64,000 nt of DNA, from NCBI GenBank assembly GCA_038318895.1, contig JBBQCS010000005.1, positions 14,444 through 78,443 of the forward strand, read 5' to 3'. The notes under the pieces are model-generated. The model was not told where the DNA came from. It did no database searches and worked only from the letters and a program-made list of their open reading frames with translations. This stretch comes from UBA11222 sp030652895 (GTDB lineage: Bacteria > Pseudomonadota > Alphaproteobacteria > UBA11222). Positions 1 to 7,868 of the stretch are shown here, piece after piece; positions within the stretch are counted from its first letter, which is position 1, and each line of letters begins with the position of its first letter. Position numbers and translations under genes: made by a program.

Positions 1-98
1 GTGATTTCGTTAAAGTGGGCTGGCGGCCCGCCGCCCTGATCCTGGCCGAAACCCTGTTCGTGATGCTTCTGGTGCTGACACTGCTTTTGACCGTCTGA
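1..98 (+). CDS. C-terminal fragment of a membrane protein, possibly a YeiH-type putative sulfate exporter
   Basis: The window opens inside a reading frame that runs from base 3 to a TGA at 96-98. The visible tail of about 31 residues has a charged turn (VGWRP) followed by one long hydrophobic helix ending at the terminus. This resembles the last transmembrane helix of the YeiH/UPF0324 family, but the fragment is too short to be sure, and other polytopic membrane proteins end this way. The start lies outside the window. It converges on the leftward gene ending at 223. Confidence 0.45.
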   Translation, partial: DFVKVGWRPAALILAETLFVMLLVLTLLLTV

Positions 99-126
99 AC
101 GGCAATAAAATTTTACGCGATGAGAC

Positions 127-148
127 CCGGCGCGCCCGGAGGCGCCGG
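127..148. terminator. GC-rich stem-loop between convergent genes
   Basis: CCGGCGC at 127-133 pairs exactly with GCGCCGG at 142-148 around an 8-nt loop, and AGA/TCT outside can extend the stem past one bulged C. It lies between two convergent genes, where a bidirectional terminator is expected. The flanks are only moderately T-rich (AAATTTT at 158-164), so this is a likely rather than a canonical intrinsic terminator. Confidence 0.5.
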
Positions 149-222
149 TCTGGCCCTAAATTTTCCGCATATTTTCCTCAGAGATCAGGAAGAAACAGCA
201 CGACGTCGGCTTCATCTCACAA

Positions 223-1404
223 TCAGCGGAATCCAGGCGGCAATTCTCCGTTGAGGAGGTAGTCGCCAAGCATGCTGGCGGCGTCGTCGACATTCAGCGT
301 GGGGTGGTTCGCGGCTGCGAGAATGTCCCTGACCACCCGCTGCAGGGGGGTCGAGAGGAAAATGCCCTTGGCGGACGTGGCCTTATAGAGAAGCAGGGCG
401 GCCTCTTCCACATCTTTTCCCGCCTGTGCGCCGTCCAGCATATACCGTATGCGAAGGTCCGATGGTACCAGTTCGCGGCGCGACACATATTGCGTCGCCT
501 CCCGCATATCTTCCAGAAGACGCGCGCGCGCAGAGCGGATTTTGACGACAGCGTTACCCAGCCTGTCTTTCACATTTGGATTGTTCTTCAGCACACGGCC
601 ACTCATTACCGACTGGCGCGTCTGCATCTCCTCGACGTAAAGATCGGCCGCGCCCTGGCCAAAACCGATCATCACGGCGGCCCCCGCGAAGTAGAAGATC
701 ATGTTGAACGGGAAGAGGTACATATCCCCCCGGTCGGACATCTGATAGTCGACGATACTGTGATGCCGGTAGTCGGGAACGAATGCATCCTTGACCACCA
801 GACTGCGGCTGCCGGTGCCGCAAAGGCCGAACGTGTGCCAGTCGTCGTCAACCGTGTAGTCCCTGCCGTCCACCAGGAACGAATGCATGTCCATTCCCCC
901 ACCGGGCGTTTCGATACGCGCGCCGATGATCGCCCAGTCCGCATGATCGCAACCGCTCGACGTGCGCCAGGTGCCGTTCAGCACATAGCCGCCATCCACC
1001 TTCTTGGCCGTCCCCCAGGGGGCGTAGGACGACGAAACGGCGATGGTGTTGTCTTTTGCCCAGACGTCGTCACCGGCCTGCCTGGGGAAAAGTCCGAATT
1101 CCCACTGGTGAACACCGAGGATCATCATGTTCCAGGCGCTGCTGCAGCAGCCGCGCCCAAGTTCCATCAGCACCTTGTAAAAAACAACCGGGTTCATCTC
1201 CCAGCCGCCGAAATGGGTGGGCTGGACTATTTTGAAGAATCCGGCTTTTTTGAACTCTTCAATCGTCGCGTCAGGTACGGCTCTGTTCTTCTCGACCTCC
1301 TCCGCGCGCGACCTTAACATTGGCACGAGCGCGCGTGCGCGCTCGACGAGTTCCGCTTCCGTGGGGACCGCCCCATCCTGATTTACGTCAATCGTCGCGC
1401 TCAC
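223..1404 (-). CDS. Acyl-CoA-dehydrogenase-fold flavin-dependent monooxygenase (HsaA-like oxygenase component)
   Basis: The product of about 393 residues has the acyl-CoA dehydrogenase fold of group D flavin monooxygenases such as HsaA and the p-hydroxyphenylacetate hydroxylase oxygenase. The N-terminal helical part contains the family-typical stretch around PTHFGGWE, then the beta domain (SYAPWGTA, GTWRTSSGCDHADW), then a C-terminal helical bundle. Known relatives hydroxylate phenolic or steroid-derived substrates using reduced flavin from a separate reductase, which is not in this window. The frame is open up to 1476, but GTG at 1404 is preferred: AAAGGA sits 7 bases before it and the length then matches the family. 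It is followed on the same strand by no further gene, and a luciferase-like monooxygenase lies just upstream, suggesting one catabolic cluster. The substrate is unknown. Confidence 0.82.
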   Translation of the reverse strand: MSATIDVNQDGAVPTEAELVERARALVPMLRSRAEEVEKNRAVPDATIEEFKKAGFFKIVQPTHFGGWEMNPVVFYKVLMELGRGCCSSAWNMMILGVHQWEFGLFPRQAGDDVWAKDNTIAVSSSYAPWGTAKKVDGGYVLNGTWRTSSGCDHADWAIIGARIETPGGGMDMHSFLVDGRDYTVDDDWHTFGLCGTGSRSLVVKDAFVPDYRHHSIVDYQMSDRGDMYLFPFNMIFYFAGAAVMIGFGQGAADLYVEEMQTRQSVMSGRVLKNNPNVKDRLGNAVVKIRSARARLLEDMREATQYVSRRELVPSDLRIRYMLDGAQAGKDVEEAALLLYKATSAKGIFLSTPLQRVVRDILAAANHPTLNVDDAASMLGDYLLNGELPPGFR

Positions 1405-1509
1405 TATTTTTTCCTTTCGCACGTACCGGCCACGGGCAGTCGGGAAGATTGTCACATTAACTAACCGCGTCTTCAACTATCCGCCAAAGCCCATCACCTG
1501 GACGGCCTG

Positions 1510-2511
1510 TTACACCAGCTTCGGCAGTACGTCCTTCGTGAACCTCAAGAACGTGTCATGGCTCATTGGCGCGAGCATCAGATAGTTCATGGGAATCTCG
1601 GCCTCCAGTTGCTTGAGGCGGTCCACCACTTCGGGCGCCGTCCCGACAATTGCAACGTCTTTGAGATAACGCTCGACCGGATCCACCTTTGTGTCAATTA
1701 AAACGTCTGCGGACGATGATCTGAGATGCGCTGTCTTGTCCGCGTTTGCGTAGGCGCCGACGGTCCACCCGGAACTTGCCCGCGCAACCTTCTCCGCCTC
1801 CGCACGGGTTTCTCCCAGCGCGACGTAACGCACGATTGGCAGATCGCGATCGCCAACCGCATGGCCGTTCGCTTCCATTACTTCCTGATAGAGCTCCCGC
1901 TTGTATTTGCAATCGGCGTTTGAGGCGTGCGGACCCAGCATGATGGTGTACCCGTCGGCCCCGGCTTTGCGGATGGAATCGGGCGAATCCGCGGCCAGAT
2001 ATACGGGGGGATGTGGGTCTTGGTACGGCCTCGGGAGCACGAGCACATTGTCGTAGTCATAGTATTTCCCGTGGTGGGAGAAGCGCTCGTTTTTCCAGGC
2101 TTTCTCAACGATTGTCGCTGTTTCGCGAAAACGGTCATACACGTCGTCGGCGGTAACGCCAAACAGCTTGAACTCGACCGGGTCGAAGCCCCGGCCCGAT
2201 CCCCAATTGAGGCGACCCTTGGAAAAAATATCCAGCATACTGAGTTCTTCAGTCAGCCTAAGGGGGTGGTAGTACGCATTGAGTGTGACCGCGGTGCCGA
2301 TACGCAGTCGCTTTGTCCGCCCCGCAATGTGTGTCCCCATCAGCGTCACAGACGGGCAGACGCTGTAATCCGTAAAGTGATGTTCCGCGAGCCAGATGCA
2401 ATCGAACGCGCTGTCTTCCATGCGGTCCACCCGGTCCATCGCGCGGTCGTACACGGTCGTTACGGGACCCCGTCCCGTCCAGGAGAAAAACTGTAATAAT
2501 CCAACTTTCAT
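1510..2511 (-). CDS. LLM-class (luciferase-like) flavin-dependent monooxygenase
   Basis: The product of about 333 residues begins MKVGLLQFFSW and follows the bacterial luciferase-like TIM-barrel pattern: WLAEHHFTDYSVCPS near residue 42, then a block around LRIGTAVTLNAYYHP and LSMLDIFSKGRLNWGSGRG, and a C-terminal SPDSIRKAGADGY segment. The family oxidises substrates with reduced FMN or F420; which cofactor is used here cannot be read off. Two adjacent ATGs exist at 2514 and 2511; the second is chosen because GGAG stands 6 bases upstream. It is transcribed toward the HsaA-like gene, about 105 bases away, and an SDR gene lies upstream on the same strand. Confidence 0.88.
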   Translation of the reverse strand: MKVGLLQFFSWTGRGPVTTVYDRAMDRVDRMEDSAFDCIWLAEHHFTDYSVCPSVTLMGTHIAGRTKRLRIGTAVTLNAYYHPLRLTEELSMLDIFSKGRLNWGSGRGFDPVEFKLFGVTADDVYDRFRETATIVEKAWKNERFSHHGKYYDYDNVLVLPRPYQDPHPPVYLAADSPDSIRKAGADGYTIMLGPHASNADCKYKRELYQEVMEANGHAVGDRDLPIVRYVALGETRAEAEKVARASSGWTVGAYANADKTAHLRSSSADVLIDTKVDPVERYLKDVAIVGTAPEVVDRLKQLEAEIPMNYLMLAPMSHDTFLRFTKDVLPKLV

Positions 2512-2641
2512 CATAATCTCCAATTGCGTATTTATTGCTACTTTACACTTCGTCGTGGGAACACGCACGGAGAATGTGTTGTTACACTGGCGCGCTGAGT
2601 TTGAAGGTCACGGATGTGCCGACCGAGCATGGGCGCTCCAA

Positions 2642-3406
2642 TTAGAACGTTTCTGCCCACGGACGCAGGTCGAGTTCCAGGGTCCAGGCGCTGCGGTGCT
2701 GGACGTGCATTGCCCAATAGGCGTCCGCAATCGCGTCGACATCAAGCATTCCGTCGGGACCGCGCTGATCTTTCAGGTCCGGTAAGCGGCTATTCAGACG
2801 GTCGCCGTCGATAGCGCCGTCGATCACTATATGGCCTACATGAATGTTCTGCGGGCCATACTCGCGCGCTATACTCTGCGCGAGGTTGCGCACGGCTGCC
2901 TTTGCCGCGGCGAAGGGCGCGAAATTCGCCTTGCCGCGCAGGCTTCCCGAAGCGCCCGTAAAGAACAGCGAACCGCCGCCATTTTCGAGCAGCTTGGGGA
3001 TCGCAGCTTGCGCGAGCAGAAAGCCGCCGAGCGCATGTTCGCGCCAATGGCGGGTGAAGCGTTCCTCGCTGACTTTCAGGAAAGGTGCGGGCTCATTGCC
3101 GCCCGCATTGTGAACCGCCACGGCAAGTGGCGCCAGCGTCTGCGCCATATCAACGAAACGCTGTACATCGGCGGCAAGCGTCGAGTCGCCGACGGCCACA
3201 ACGGCGTTCGCGCCGGCATCCTTTAACTCCTTCGCTGTCGCATTCAGCTTATCCGCACTACGGCCAGCGAGGACGACTGGAAAGCCTTCCCGGCAAAACC
3301 GCCGGGCGATGCCGGCACCGAGGCCCTGGCTCGCACCCACGCCTGAAATCAGCACACTGCCTTTGCGGGGTTCAAAATCCGGTATGTCAGATCTCCCTGT
3401 TCGCAT
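2642..3406 (-). CDS. Short-chain dehydrogenase/reductase family protein with Tyr-to-Phe change at the active site
   Basis: The 254-residue Rossmann protein carries the cofactor motif GVGASQGLG (residues 22-30), AGRS (47-50) suggesting NADP(H), and the HNAGG motif (99-103). In the catalytic region S153 is present and K169 is present, but the position expected for the catalytic tyrosine is F165 (FAPFAAAK). Some SDR subfamilies show this substitution naturally, so the reaction may differ from a normal ketoreduction or the protein may not be redox-active. It heads the leftward cluster with the two flavin monooxygenases and is divergent from the lactonase at 3520. The ATG at 3406 lacks a strong ribosome site, so the start is less sure than the frame. 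Confidence 0.8.
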   Translation of the reverse strand: MRTGRSDIPDFEPRKGSVLISGVGASQGLGAGIARRFCREGFPVVLAGRSADKLNATAKELKDAGANAVVAVGDSTLAADVQRFVDMAQTLAPLAVAVHNAGGNEPAPFLKVSEERFTRHWREHALGGFLLAQAAIPKLLENGGGSLFFTGASGSLRGKANFAPFAAAKAAVRNLAQSIAREYGPQNIHVGHIVIDGAIDGDRLNSRLPDLKDQRGPDGMLDVDAIADAYWAMHVQHRSAWTLELDLRPWAETF

Positions 3407-3519
3407 TCGACGCCATTATTATTCTGGACTTTACAATGCTGATTTACAAACGCCAAATGGTACGGCCGCAATGGGTGTTGAGGCCTGTGATCGCGCGCAA
3501 AACTTTAGAGGAAACCACC

Positions 3520-4287
3520 ATGACTGTACGTCTCTTCGCCATGACCTGCGGTTGGCTGACCATGCCTGCCAAATTCATTCTCGACAAAATGGCTGGCGAA
3601 TTGCGTCTGCCGATACCTGGCTATCTGATCGTGCATCCTAATGGCAAGGCGGTATTCGATAGCGGCCTGCATACCAGCCTGCAAACCGGTTCGACGGAGA
3701 GGCTGGGCTCTATGGCCTCTATCGCCAAGGTTGAATTCAAGCCCGGCGAGGAATTGCGCGGCCGTTTGGCGACGCTGGACGTTGCGCCGGAGGATATTAC
3801 TTATCTGATCAATTCGCATCTGCATTTTGATCATGCTGGCGGCAATGACCAGGTGCCTAACGCCCGGATGGTCGTCCAGAAGCCGGAATGGGAAGCGGCG
3901 ATGGACCCGGATCTGGCCCACAAAAATGGGTTCGACAAACGCGATTTTGATCTTGGACAGGATGTTCAACAGATAAGTGGTGAACATGATCTCTTCGGCG
4001 ACGGCAGCGTGACGCTGTTTCCGACCTATGGACACACGCCAGGCCATCAGTCGATGAAGATCAAATTAGCGCGCGGGGACGTGGTTCTGACCGGCGATGC
4101 GTGTTATATGCGCAAGACGTTGGATGACCTGCATCTGCCACACCGTAATTTTCAGCATGACCGGGAAGGCATGCTTGCCAGCCTGCAAAAATTTCGCGAC
4201 CTGCAAAAGCGCGGCGCGCGGATTTTTTATGGGCATGATCCAGAGCACTGGGCAAACGTGCCGCAAGCCCCGCTGGAGGTTGTGTGA
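3520..4287 (+). CDS. Metallo-beta-lactamase-fold hydrolase of the N-acyl-homoserine-lactonase family
   Basis: The 255-residue protein has the complete dimetal set in lactonase spacing: H100-x-H102-x-D104-H105, H172 (in GHTPGH), D193 (in TGDA) and H239 (in GHDPEH). The N-terminal segment and IPGYLIVHPNG match quorum-quenching lactonases of the AiiA/AttM group, which open the lactone ring of acyl-homoserine lactones. The same fold hydrolyses other lactones, so a catabolic lactonase for a neighbouring oxygenase product is equally possible. The ATG at 3520 is chosen because GAGGAAACCACC precedes it; the frame stays open far upstream but only antisense to the SDR. No luxI or luxR homologue is seen in the window. 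Confidence 0.85.
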   Translation: MTVRLFAMTCGWLTMPAKFILDKMAGELRLPIPGYLIVHPNGKAVFDSGLHTSLQTGSTERLGSMASIAKVEFKPGEELRGRLATLDVAPEDITYLINSHLHFDHAGGNDQVPNARMVVQKPEWEAAMDPDLAHKNGFDKRDFDLGQDVQQISGEHDLFGDGSVTLFPTYGHTPGHQSMKIKLARGDVVLTGDACYMRKTLDDLHLPHRNFQHDREGMLASLQKFRDLQKRGARIFYGHDPEHWANVPQAPLEVV

Positions 4288-4303
4288 ACCGTCAGGATAA
4301 ATA

Positions 4304-5818
4304 TCAAAAATCCCAACTGCGATTAAACATGAACTGACCGCGGAAATTATCATACTGATAATTTGGTAGGTTCGAGTTCGAGTCCCTGTAACCCGCCGTG
4401 AGGTTAAGCACAATCTCCCGCAATGGGGCTGGTCCCGCAGGATTTTCACTTGCAAGGCCGAAAATGGTGCCGACGGGAACGCCATAGGTCAGATCAACCT
4501 CCAGATCCAGATCCTTGCGCGTTCTCGCCGAGACGAAGGGGTCGTTGCCGTCGTAATATTGTCTTTCGACCGAAACGCTTGCCAGCAGAAACGTCCCACG
4601 CGGTAATATTTTTGTCAGATTGGCGGAAACATCGAACCCGTCATACCCTTCATAGGGGAGATCGGCGTCGACACTGTTAAACGCCACGGCCATCCGGACG
4701 GCCGTTTTTGCGTCGATCAGACGCTCGCCCCCTATTTCCACACGCTGATAGTTGCTGTCCTGCTCGCTCGAGAACGGCAGACTAGAGGTGTTGTTATAGT
4801 TTCGCCACCCGGCAGTAACCTCGACATATCCTTTGACTTTCGACTGCAGGATGGGCCGCTGGCCACGCAGTGAGACGCCATAGTCCTGGGAGAACTTCTT
4901 ATGGTCAAGTTCAACCCAGCTTGCATGCACCCGGGGAACAAGATCGCCATAAACTGTTTTGTACAAAAAGCCGGCATTCAGCAGCAGCGCATTCGCATCA
5001 AGCGCATCCACCTCGACCTGGTCATCATACAGCGCTGCCACATCGGCAAATACCTGCTGCAGTTTCTGGTTACCGGTGTCTTTGACAATCTGTGCGGATC
5101 CGATGGCGATACGACCCCAATCGTCAATCTCTCCCGAAGGGAGAACGAACGGAATGTCCCGCACCAGAAATTTATTGTCATCCGGGAACGCGTTGCGGTT
5201 ACTGTCATAATGCATGCCGATACTGATCGCAGCGCGGCGTTTAAGAGGATTAAGGCGTTGCTTTATCAAACTGCGATAGCGGCCAATTTCTGCCTGAACG
5301 GCGCCTGATGGCTTGTGCATTTCAAGAATATCAAGTTGCACGGATGCTTCATCCAGTACGTCCATGCGATACAATAAAATGGCGTACAATAACCGGACGT
5401 CGTCTGCTTCCGGGTATTGCAGAAGAATACGTTCGGTGGTTGCCGCCGCCAGCTGGATATTACCCTTGGCGATCAGGTCTCTGACGTAACGCAGATTAAG
5501 CGTCGGGTCATCCGGGGAAGCCAGGACGTCGTCATAGCTGACATCGGGCAATCCTGCGGCCTGTTCGGTCAGGCTCCGCGATGTGGTGGTGCGAGACACT
5601 TGTTCCCGGGTTTCACTGCGCACGCCTTCGGCCGCCTCCTGGGGATCACCCTGCGCGTACGCCTGTCCATGGAACACCAACAAACCTGCAATAACCGCCG
5701 TCAATCCAGACAATCTCGCAAACTGTCCGGTGATTCTGAGTTTTTGGTACACGTGTACCCCCCTGCTGATAGACCGGTAAATATTCCAATGGGCTAGTAA
5801 GCTACTAGAAAGAATCAC
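4304..5818 (-). CDS. Outer-membrane protein with N-terminal TPR region and C-terminal beta-barrel (Slam/DUF560-like architecture)
   Basis: The 504-residue product has an export signal ending near AYAQ (about residue 55), a TPR-like helical region (about 95-175, with DDPTLNLRYVRDLIAKGNIQLAAATTERILLQ...), and then about 310 residues of alternating beta-strand pattern ending in aromatic Phe (NRSWDF), the usual outer-membrane barrel terminus. This TPR-plus-barrel layout resembles surface lipoprotein assembly modulators (Slam, DUF560), but the family assignment is by architecture only. GTG at 5818 has GGAGG 7 bases upstream, supporting the long n-region. It is divergent from a secreted FecR-domain protein across 179 bases, suggesting that the two act together at the envelope. 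Confidence 0.7.
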   Translation of the reverse strand: MILSSSLLAHWNIYRSISRGVHVYQKLRITGQFARLSGLTAVIAGLLVFHGQAYAQGDPQEAAEGVRSETREQVSRTTTSRSLTEQAAGLPDVSYDDVLASPDDPTLNLRYVRDLIAKGNIQLAAATTERILLQYPEADDVRLLYAILLYRMDVLDEASVQLDILEMHKPSGAVQAEIGRYRSLIKQRLNPLKRRAAISIGMHYDSNRNAFPDDNKFLVRDIPFVLPSGEIDDWGRIAIGSAQIVKDTGNQKLQQVFADVAALYDDQVEVDALDANALLLNAGFLYKTVYGDLVPRVHASWVELDHKKFSQDYGVSLRGQRPILQSKVKGYVEVTAGWRNYNNTSSLPFSSEQDSNYQRVEIGGERLIDAKTAVRMAVAFNSVDADLPYEGYDGFDVSANLTKILPRGTFLLASVSVERQYYDGNDPFVSARTRKDLDLEVDLTYGVPVGTIFGLASENPAGPAPLREIVLNLTAGYRDSNSNLPNYQYDNFRGQFMFNRSWDF

Positions 5819-5862
5819 TTACTAACCTCCACACAATCGCATAAAAACTAAGCTCGCAGAAT

Positions 5863-5903
5863 GCAATATGATCATATATTGCGGCATAAATGCTGTTTAT
5901 GCC
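5863..5903. promoter_or_regulatory. Two abutting inverted repeats in the FecR / beta-barrel divergent intergenic region
   Basis: GCAATAT (5863-5869) and ATATTGC (5876-5882) flank GATCAT. Directly next to it GGCATAAA (5883-5890) and TTTATGCC (5896-5903) flank TGCTG. Both pairs are exact complements. They lie 45-95 bases from one start codon and 95-135 from the other, where operators or a promoter-controlled structure would act on both genes. No regulator can be named. Confidence 0.55.
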
Positions 5904-5997
5904 TTTCAATGGATAGCCAAGCAACAACAATATAGTCTGTAAATATGTGGTAAATACCTGTTAGGTAGGGTGGTCGGATACGTTGAGGAGAATCGAT

Positions 5998-7686
5998 ATG
6001 CCTAGAATCGGGACAATGAATGCTCGCCGCAAGGTTGCTTTAGACATGATGGGCGGTTGCGCCATTGCGTTACTGGGGCTGGCGGTTGTCACCGGGCCAG
6101 CACTGGCTGCACAGCAGGCCGGTGTTGCCGCAGCGGTTATTGGCAATCTGCGTGTTTCGGAAGGTGAACGTCCGGCGCCCAAGGCGGTAAGATCCGGTAT
6201 GGATATGCTGTTGGGGGACCGGGTGAATAGTGCGGCTGCCTCGCGGATGCAGGTCCTGCTGCTGGATGAAACCGTGTTCACCATCGGGCCGGACAGTGAT
6301 CTGGTGATTGACGAATTTGTATATGATCCTACGTCACAAACCGGCCGCCTGACCGCAAACTTCACCAAAGGGGTGCTGCGCTATGTTTCGGGCAAGGTAG
6401 CGCAGGCCAATGCATCTGCGGTCACCATTAAGTCCCGCGACGCCACCATCGGGGTGCGCGGAACGGCATTGTTCATTATTGATGATCCTGAGGCGGGCGA
6501 CGGCGCCCAGTTTATCGGCCTGCTCGGACCTGGAGGGCGCAATGACGCCGGCTTAAAGATTGGCGGTATGACGGTAACGACCCCGCTGGGCAGTGCGGAC
6601 GTATTTCGCGCAGGCTTCGGAACCTTCGTTTCGCCAGGGCAGGCCCCGGGGCCCGTTATCCAGACACCGCCACGTCTCACGCTGCTACTGCAAAACCAAT
6701 TAACGGCGCCAGTGCCGACAACGGATGTTGCCGCGAGTAGTGAAGAGGCTGGCGGCGGGACGTCTGAAAGTGCACCCGTGGTAACTAATGCGGCTGAAAC
6801 GTCGGGTTCAAAGACGGTTCAGACCCGGGTGAGTTCACTGGCCGTTGCAGCGGTGCTGGCCGATCTCGGCGTCGTAACTGGCAACTCGCTGCAAGCAGAA
6901 GAAGCAGGCGCAGGCACCAGTGATTCACCCCGGATCTCCCGGGATACAACTTCGCCCCCACCGCCGCCTGCTACCACGGCGCCCCCACCACCGGCTACTA
7001 CGGTGCCACCGCCGCCGCCACCCACTACTACGGTGCCACCGCCGCCACCGCCACCGCCTACTACTACGGTGCCGCCACCGCCGCCGCCGCCGCCGCCGAC
7101 CGGGTCGACAGCCATCGAAAATGTGACTCAGGTGGCGCAGAACAACGCGACCGGCGCTTTGCCGTTCAACGTCGCCATCCCCTTCGCTGCGGAAATGACA
7201 TGGTCATCCGTGGCCGATATCGATTTGCATATGACCGGCAATGACGCGTCTGGGCGGTTTCATATCAATTTCTCCAACCAAGGCAGTTTCACTGGCTCCC
7301 CCTTTGCGCAGCTGGATGAAGACCAAACTGGCATTGGCGGGTCCGAGGTTATTGGCATTTCGCAATTTACCCCCGGTGCGCCGTACCGGGTTGGAGTATT
7401 TGATTTTGGAGCTGGCAGCGCAGGTGCGGGTACATCGGGTCTGGCCGATAACGCAAATGTCCGTTTGCGATATATAAGGAACGGGCAGATTTCCCGTGGG
7501 CCGGGCGGCAGCACTATTGTTAATGGTACGGTGCTCGCAACGGTTAGCCCGACATTGGGACGGGTCGGAAATACCTGGGTCGGGTTGGAGCTAGATCCTG
7601 CAACGGGCGTATCCAAGGTGATCGATCACTTTGGCGATAGCCTTTCGACGGATGGCGTTGCCGCGGTATTTGACGCTCTGCCATAG
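5998..7686 (+). CDS. Secreted FecR-domain protein with proline-rich linker and YfaP-like C-terminal domain
   Basis: The 562-residue product has a signal peptide cleaved near GPALAAQQ (about 38), a FecR-type beta domain (about 45-200, including SRMQVLLLDETVFTIGPDSDLVIDEFVYDP and SRDATIGVRGTALF), a spacer, a proline/threonine linker (about 320-366), and a C-terminal domain with WSSVADIDLHMTGND, typical of the YfaP/DUF2135-like beta fold. Unlike sigma-factor-linked FecR proteins there is no cytoplasmic domain or neighbouring sigma factor, so a surface or periplasmic structural role is more likely. ATG 5998 has AGGAGA 6 bases upstream. It is divergent from the TPR/beta-barrel gene, and a role as its partner or substrate is inferred from that placement alone. 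Confidence 0.75.
   Translation: MPRIGTMNARRKVALDMMGGCAIALLGLAVVTGPALAAQQAGVAAAVIGNLRVSEGERPAPKAVRSGMDMLLGDRVNSAAASRMQVLLLDETVFTIGPDSDLVIDEFVYDPTSQTGRLTANFTKGVLRYVSGKVAQANASAVTIKSRDATIGVRGTALFIIDDPEAGDGAQFIGLLGPGGRNDAGLKIGGMTVTTPLGSADVFRAGFGTFVSPGQAPGPVIQTPPRLTLLLQNQLTAPVPTTDVAASSEEAGGGTSESAPVVTNAAETSGSKTVQTRVSSLAVAAVLADLGVVTGNSLQAEEAGAGTSDSPRISRDTTSPPPPPATTAPPPPATTVPPPPPPTTTVPPPPPPPPTTTVPPPPPPPPPTGSTAIENVTQVAQNNATGALPFNVAIPFAAEMTWSSVADIDLHMTGNDASGRFHINFSNQGSFTGSPFAQLDEDQTGIGGSEVIGISQFTPGAPYRVGVFDFGAGSAGAGTSGLADNANVRLRYIRNGQISRGPGGSTIVNGTVLATVSPTLGRVGNTWVGLELDPATGVSKVIDHFGDSLSTDGVAAVFDALP
6955..7095 (+). repeat. Proline-rich low-complexity repeat inside the FecR-domain gene
   Basis: About 47 codons encode runs of 4-9 prolines separated by ATT, TTT or TTTV units, with growing run length toward the 3' end (PPPPP, PPPP, PPPPPP, PPPPPPPP, PPPPPPPPP). 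The DNA is a near-tandem array of CCG/CCA and ACTACTACGGTG units, prone to slippage. In the protein this would be a stiff extended spacer between the FecR domain and the C-terminal domain. Confidence 0.85.
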
Positions 7687-7868
7687 CCACCGCCAACTCC
7701 GTAAGCCGGCGCGGGCGGCTACTGGTCAGCTAAAGAGTAAGGCCGAGCGCGTATTCTCATGAAGTTTGCGCTTGGTTTGCCGCCCATGCGAATTTTTGAG
7801 CGTTATACGGGTAGTTGACATTCACGCTCGGGGTTGTGTTAGCGCTCGCGCAAGGGCAAAATCACACA

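Noticed and set aside
304..1317. Long plus-strand open frame antisense to the HsaA-like gene
   Set aside because: It is the shadow of a GC-rich coding region; its protein has no family pattern, while the opposite strand encodes a clear flavoprotein. The same applies to antisense frames at 9932-11245, 16553-17689, 47676-48704, 48933-50030, 58493-59698 and 60199-61311.
4344..4364. Exact inverted repeat AAATTATCA / TGATAATTT
   Set aside because: It lies inside the coding sequence for the last beta-strands of the outer-membrane protein and is explained by codon use; there is no neighbouring start it could regulate.
6955..7095. Possible CRISPR-like or tandem-repeat array
   Set aside because: The repeats are in frame and encode proline runs, with no spacers; no CRISPR array or cas gene is in the window.
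7815..7868. Upstream extension of the TetR gene from TTG at 7815
   Set aside because: The TTG is part of a TTGACA -35-like sequence and the added residues lie before any TetR homology.
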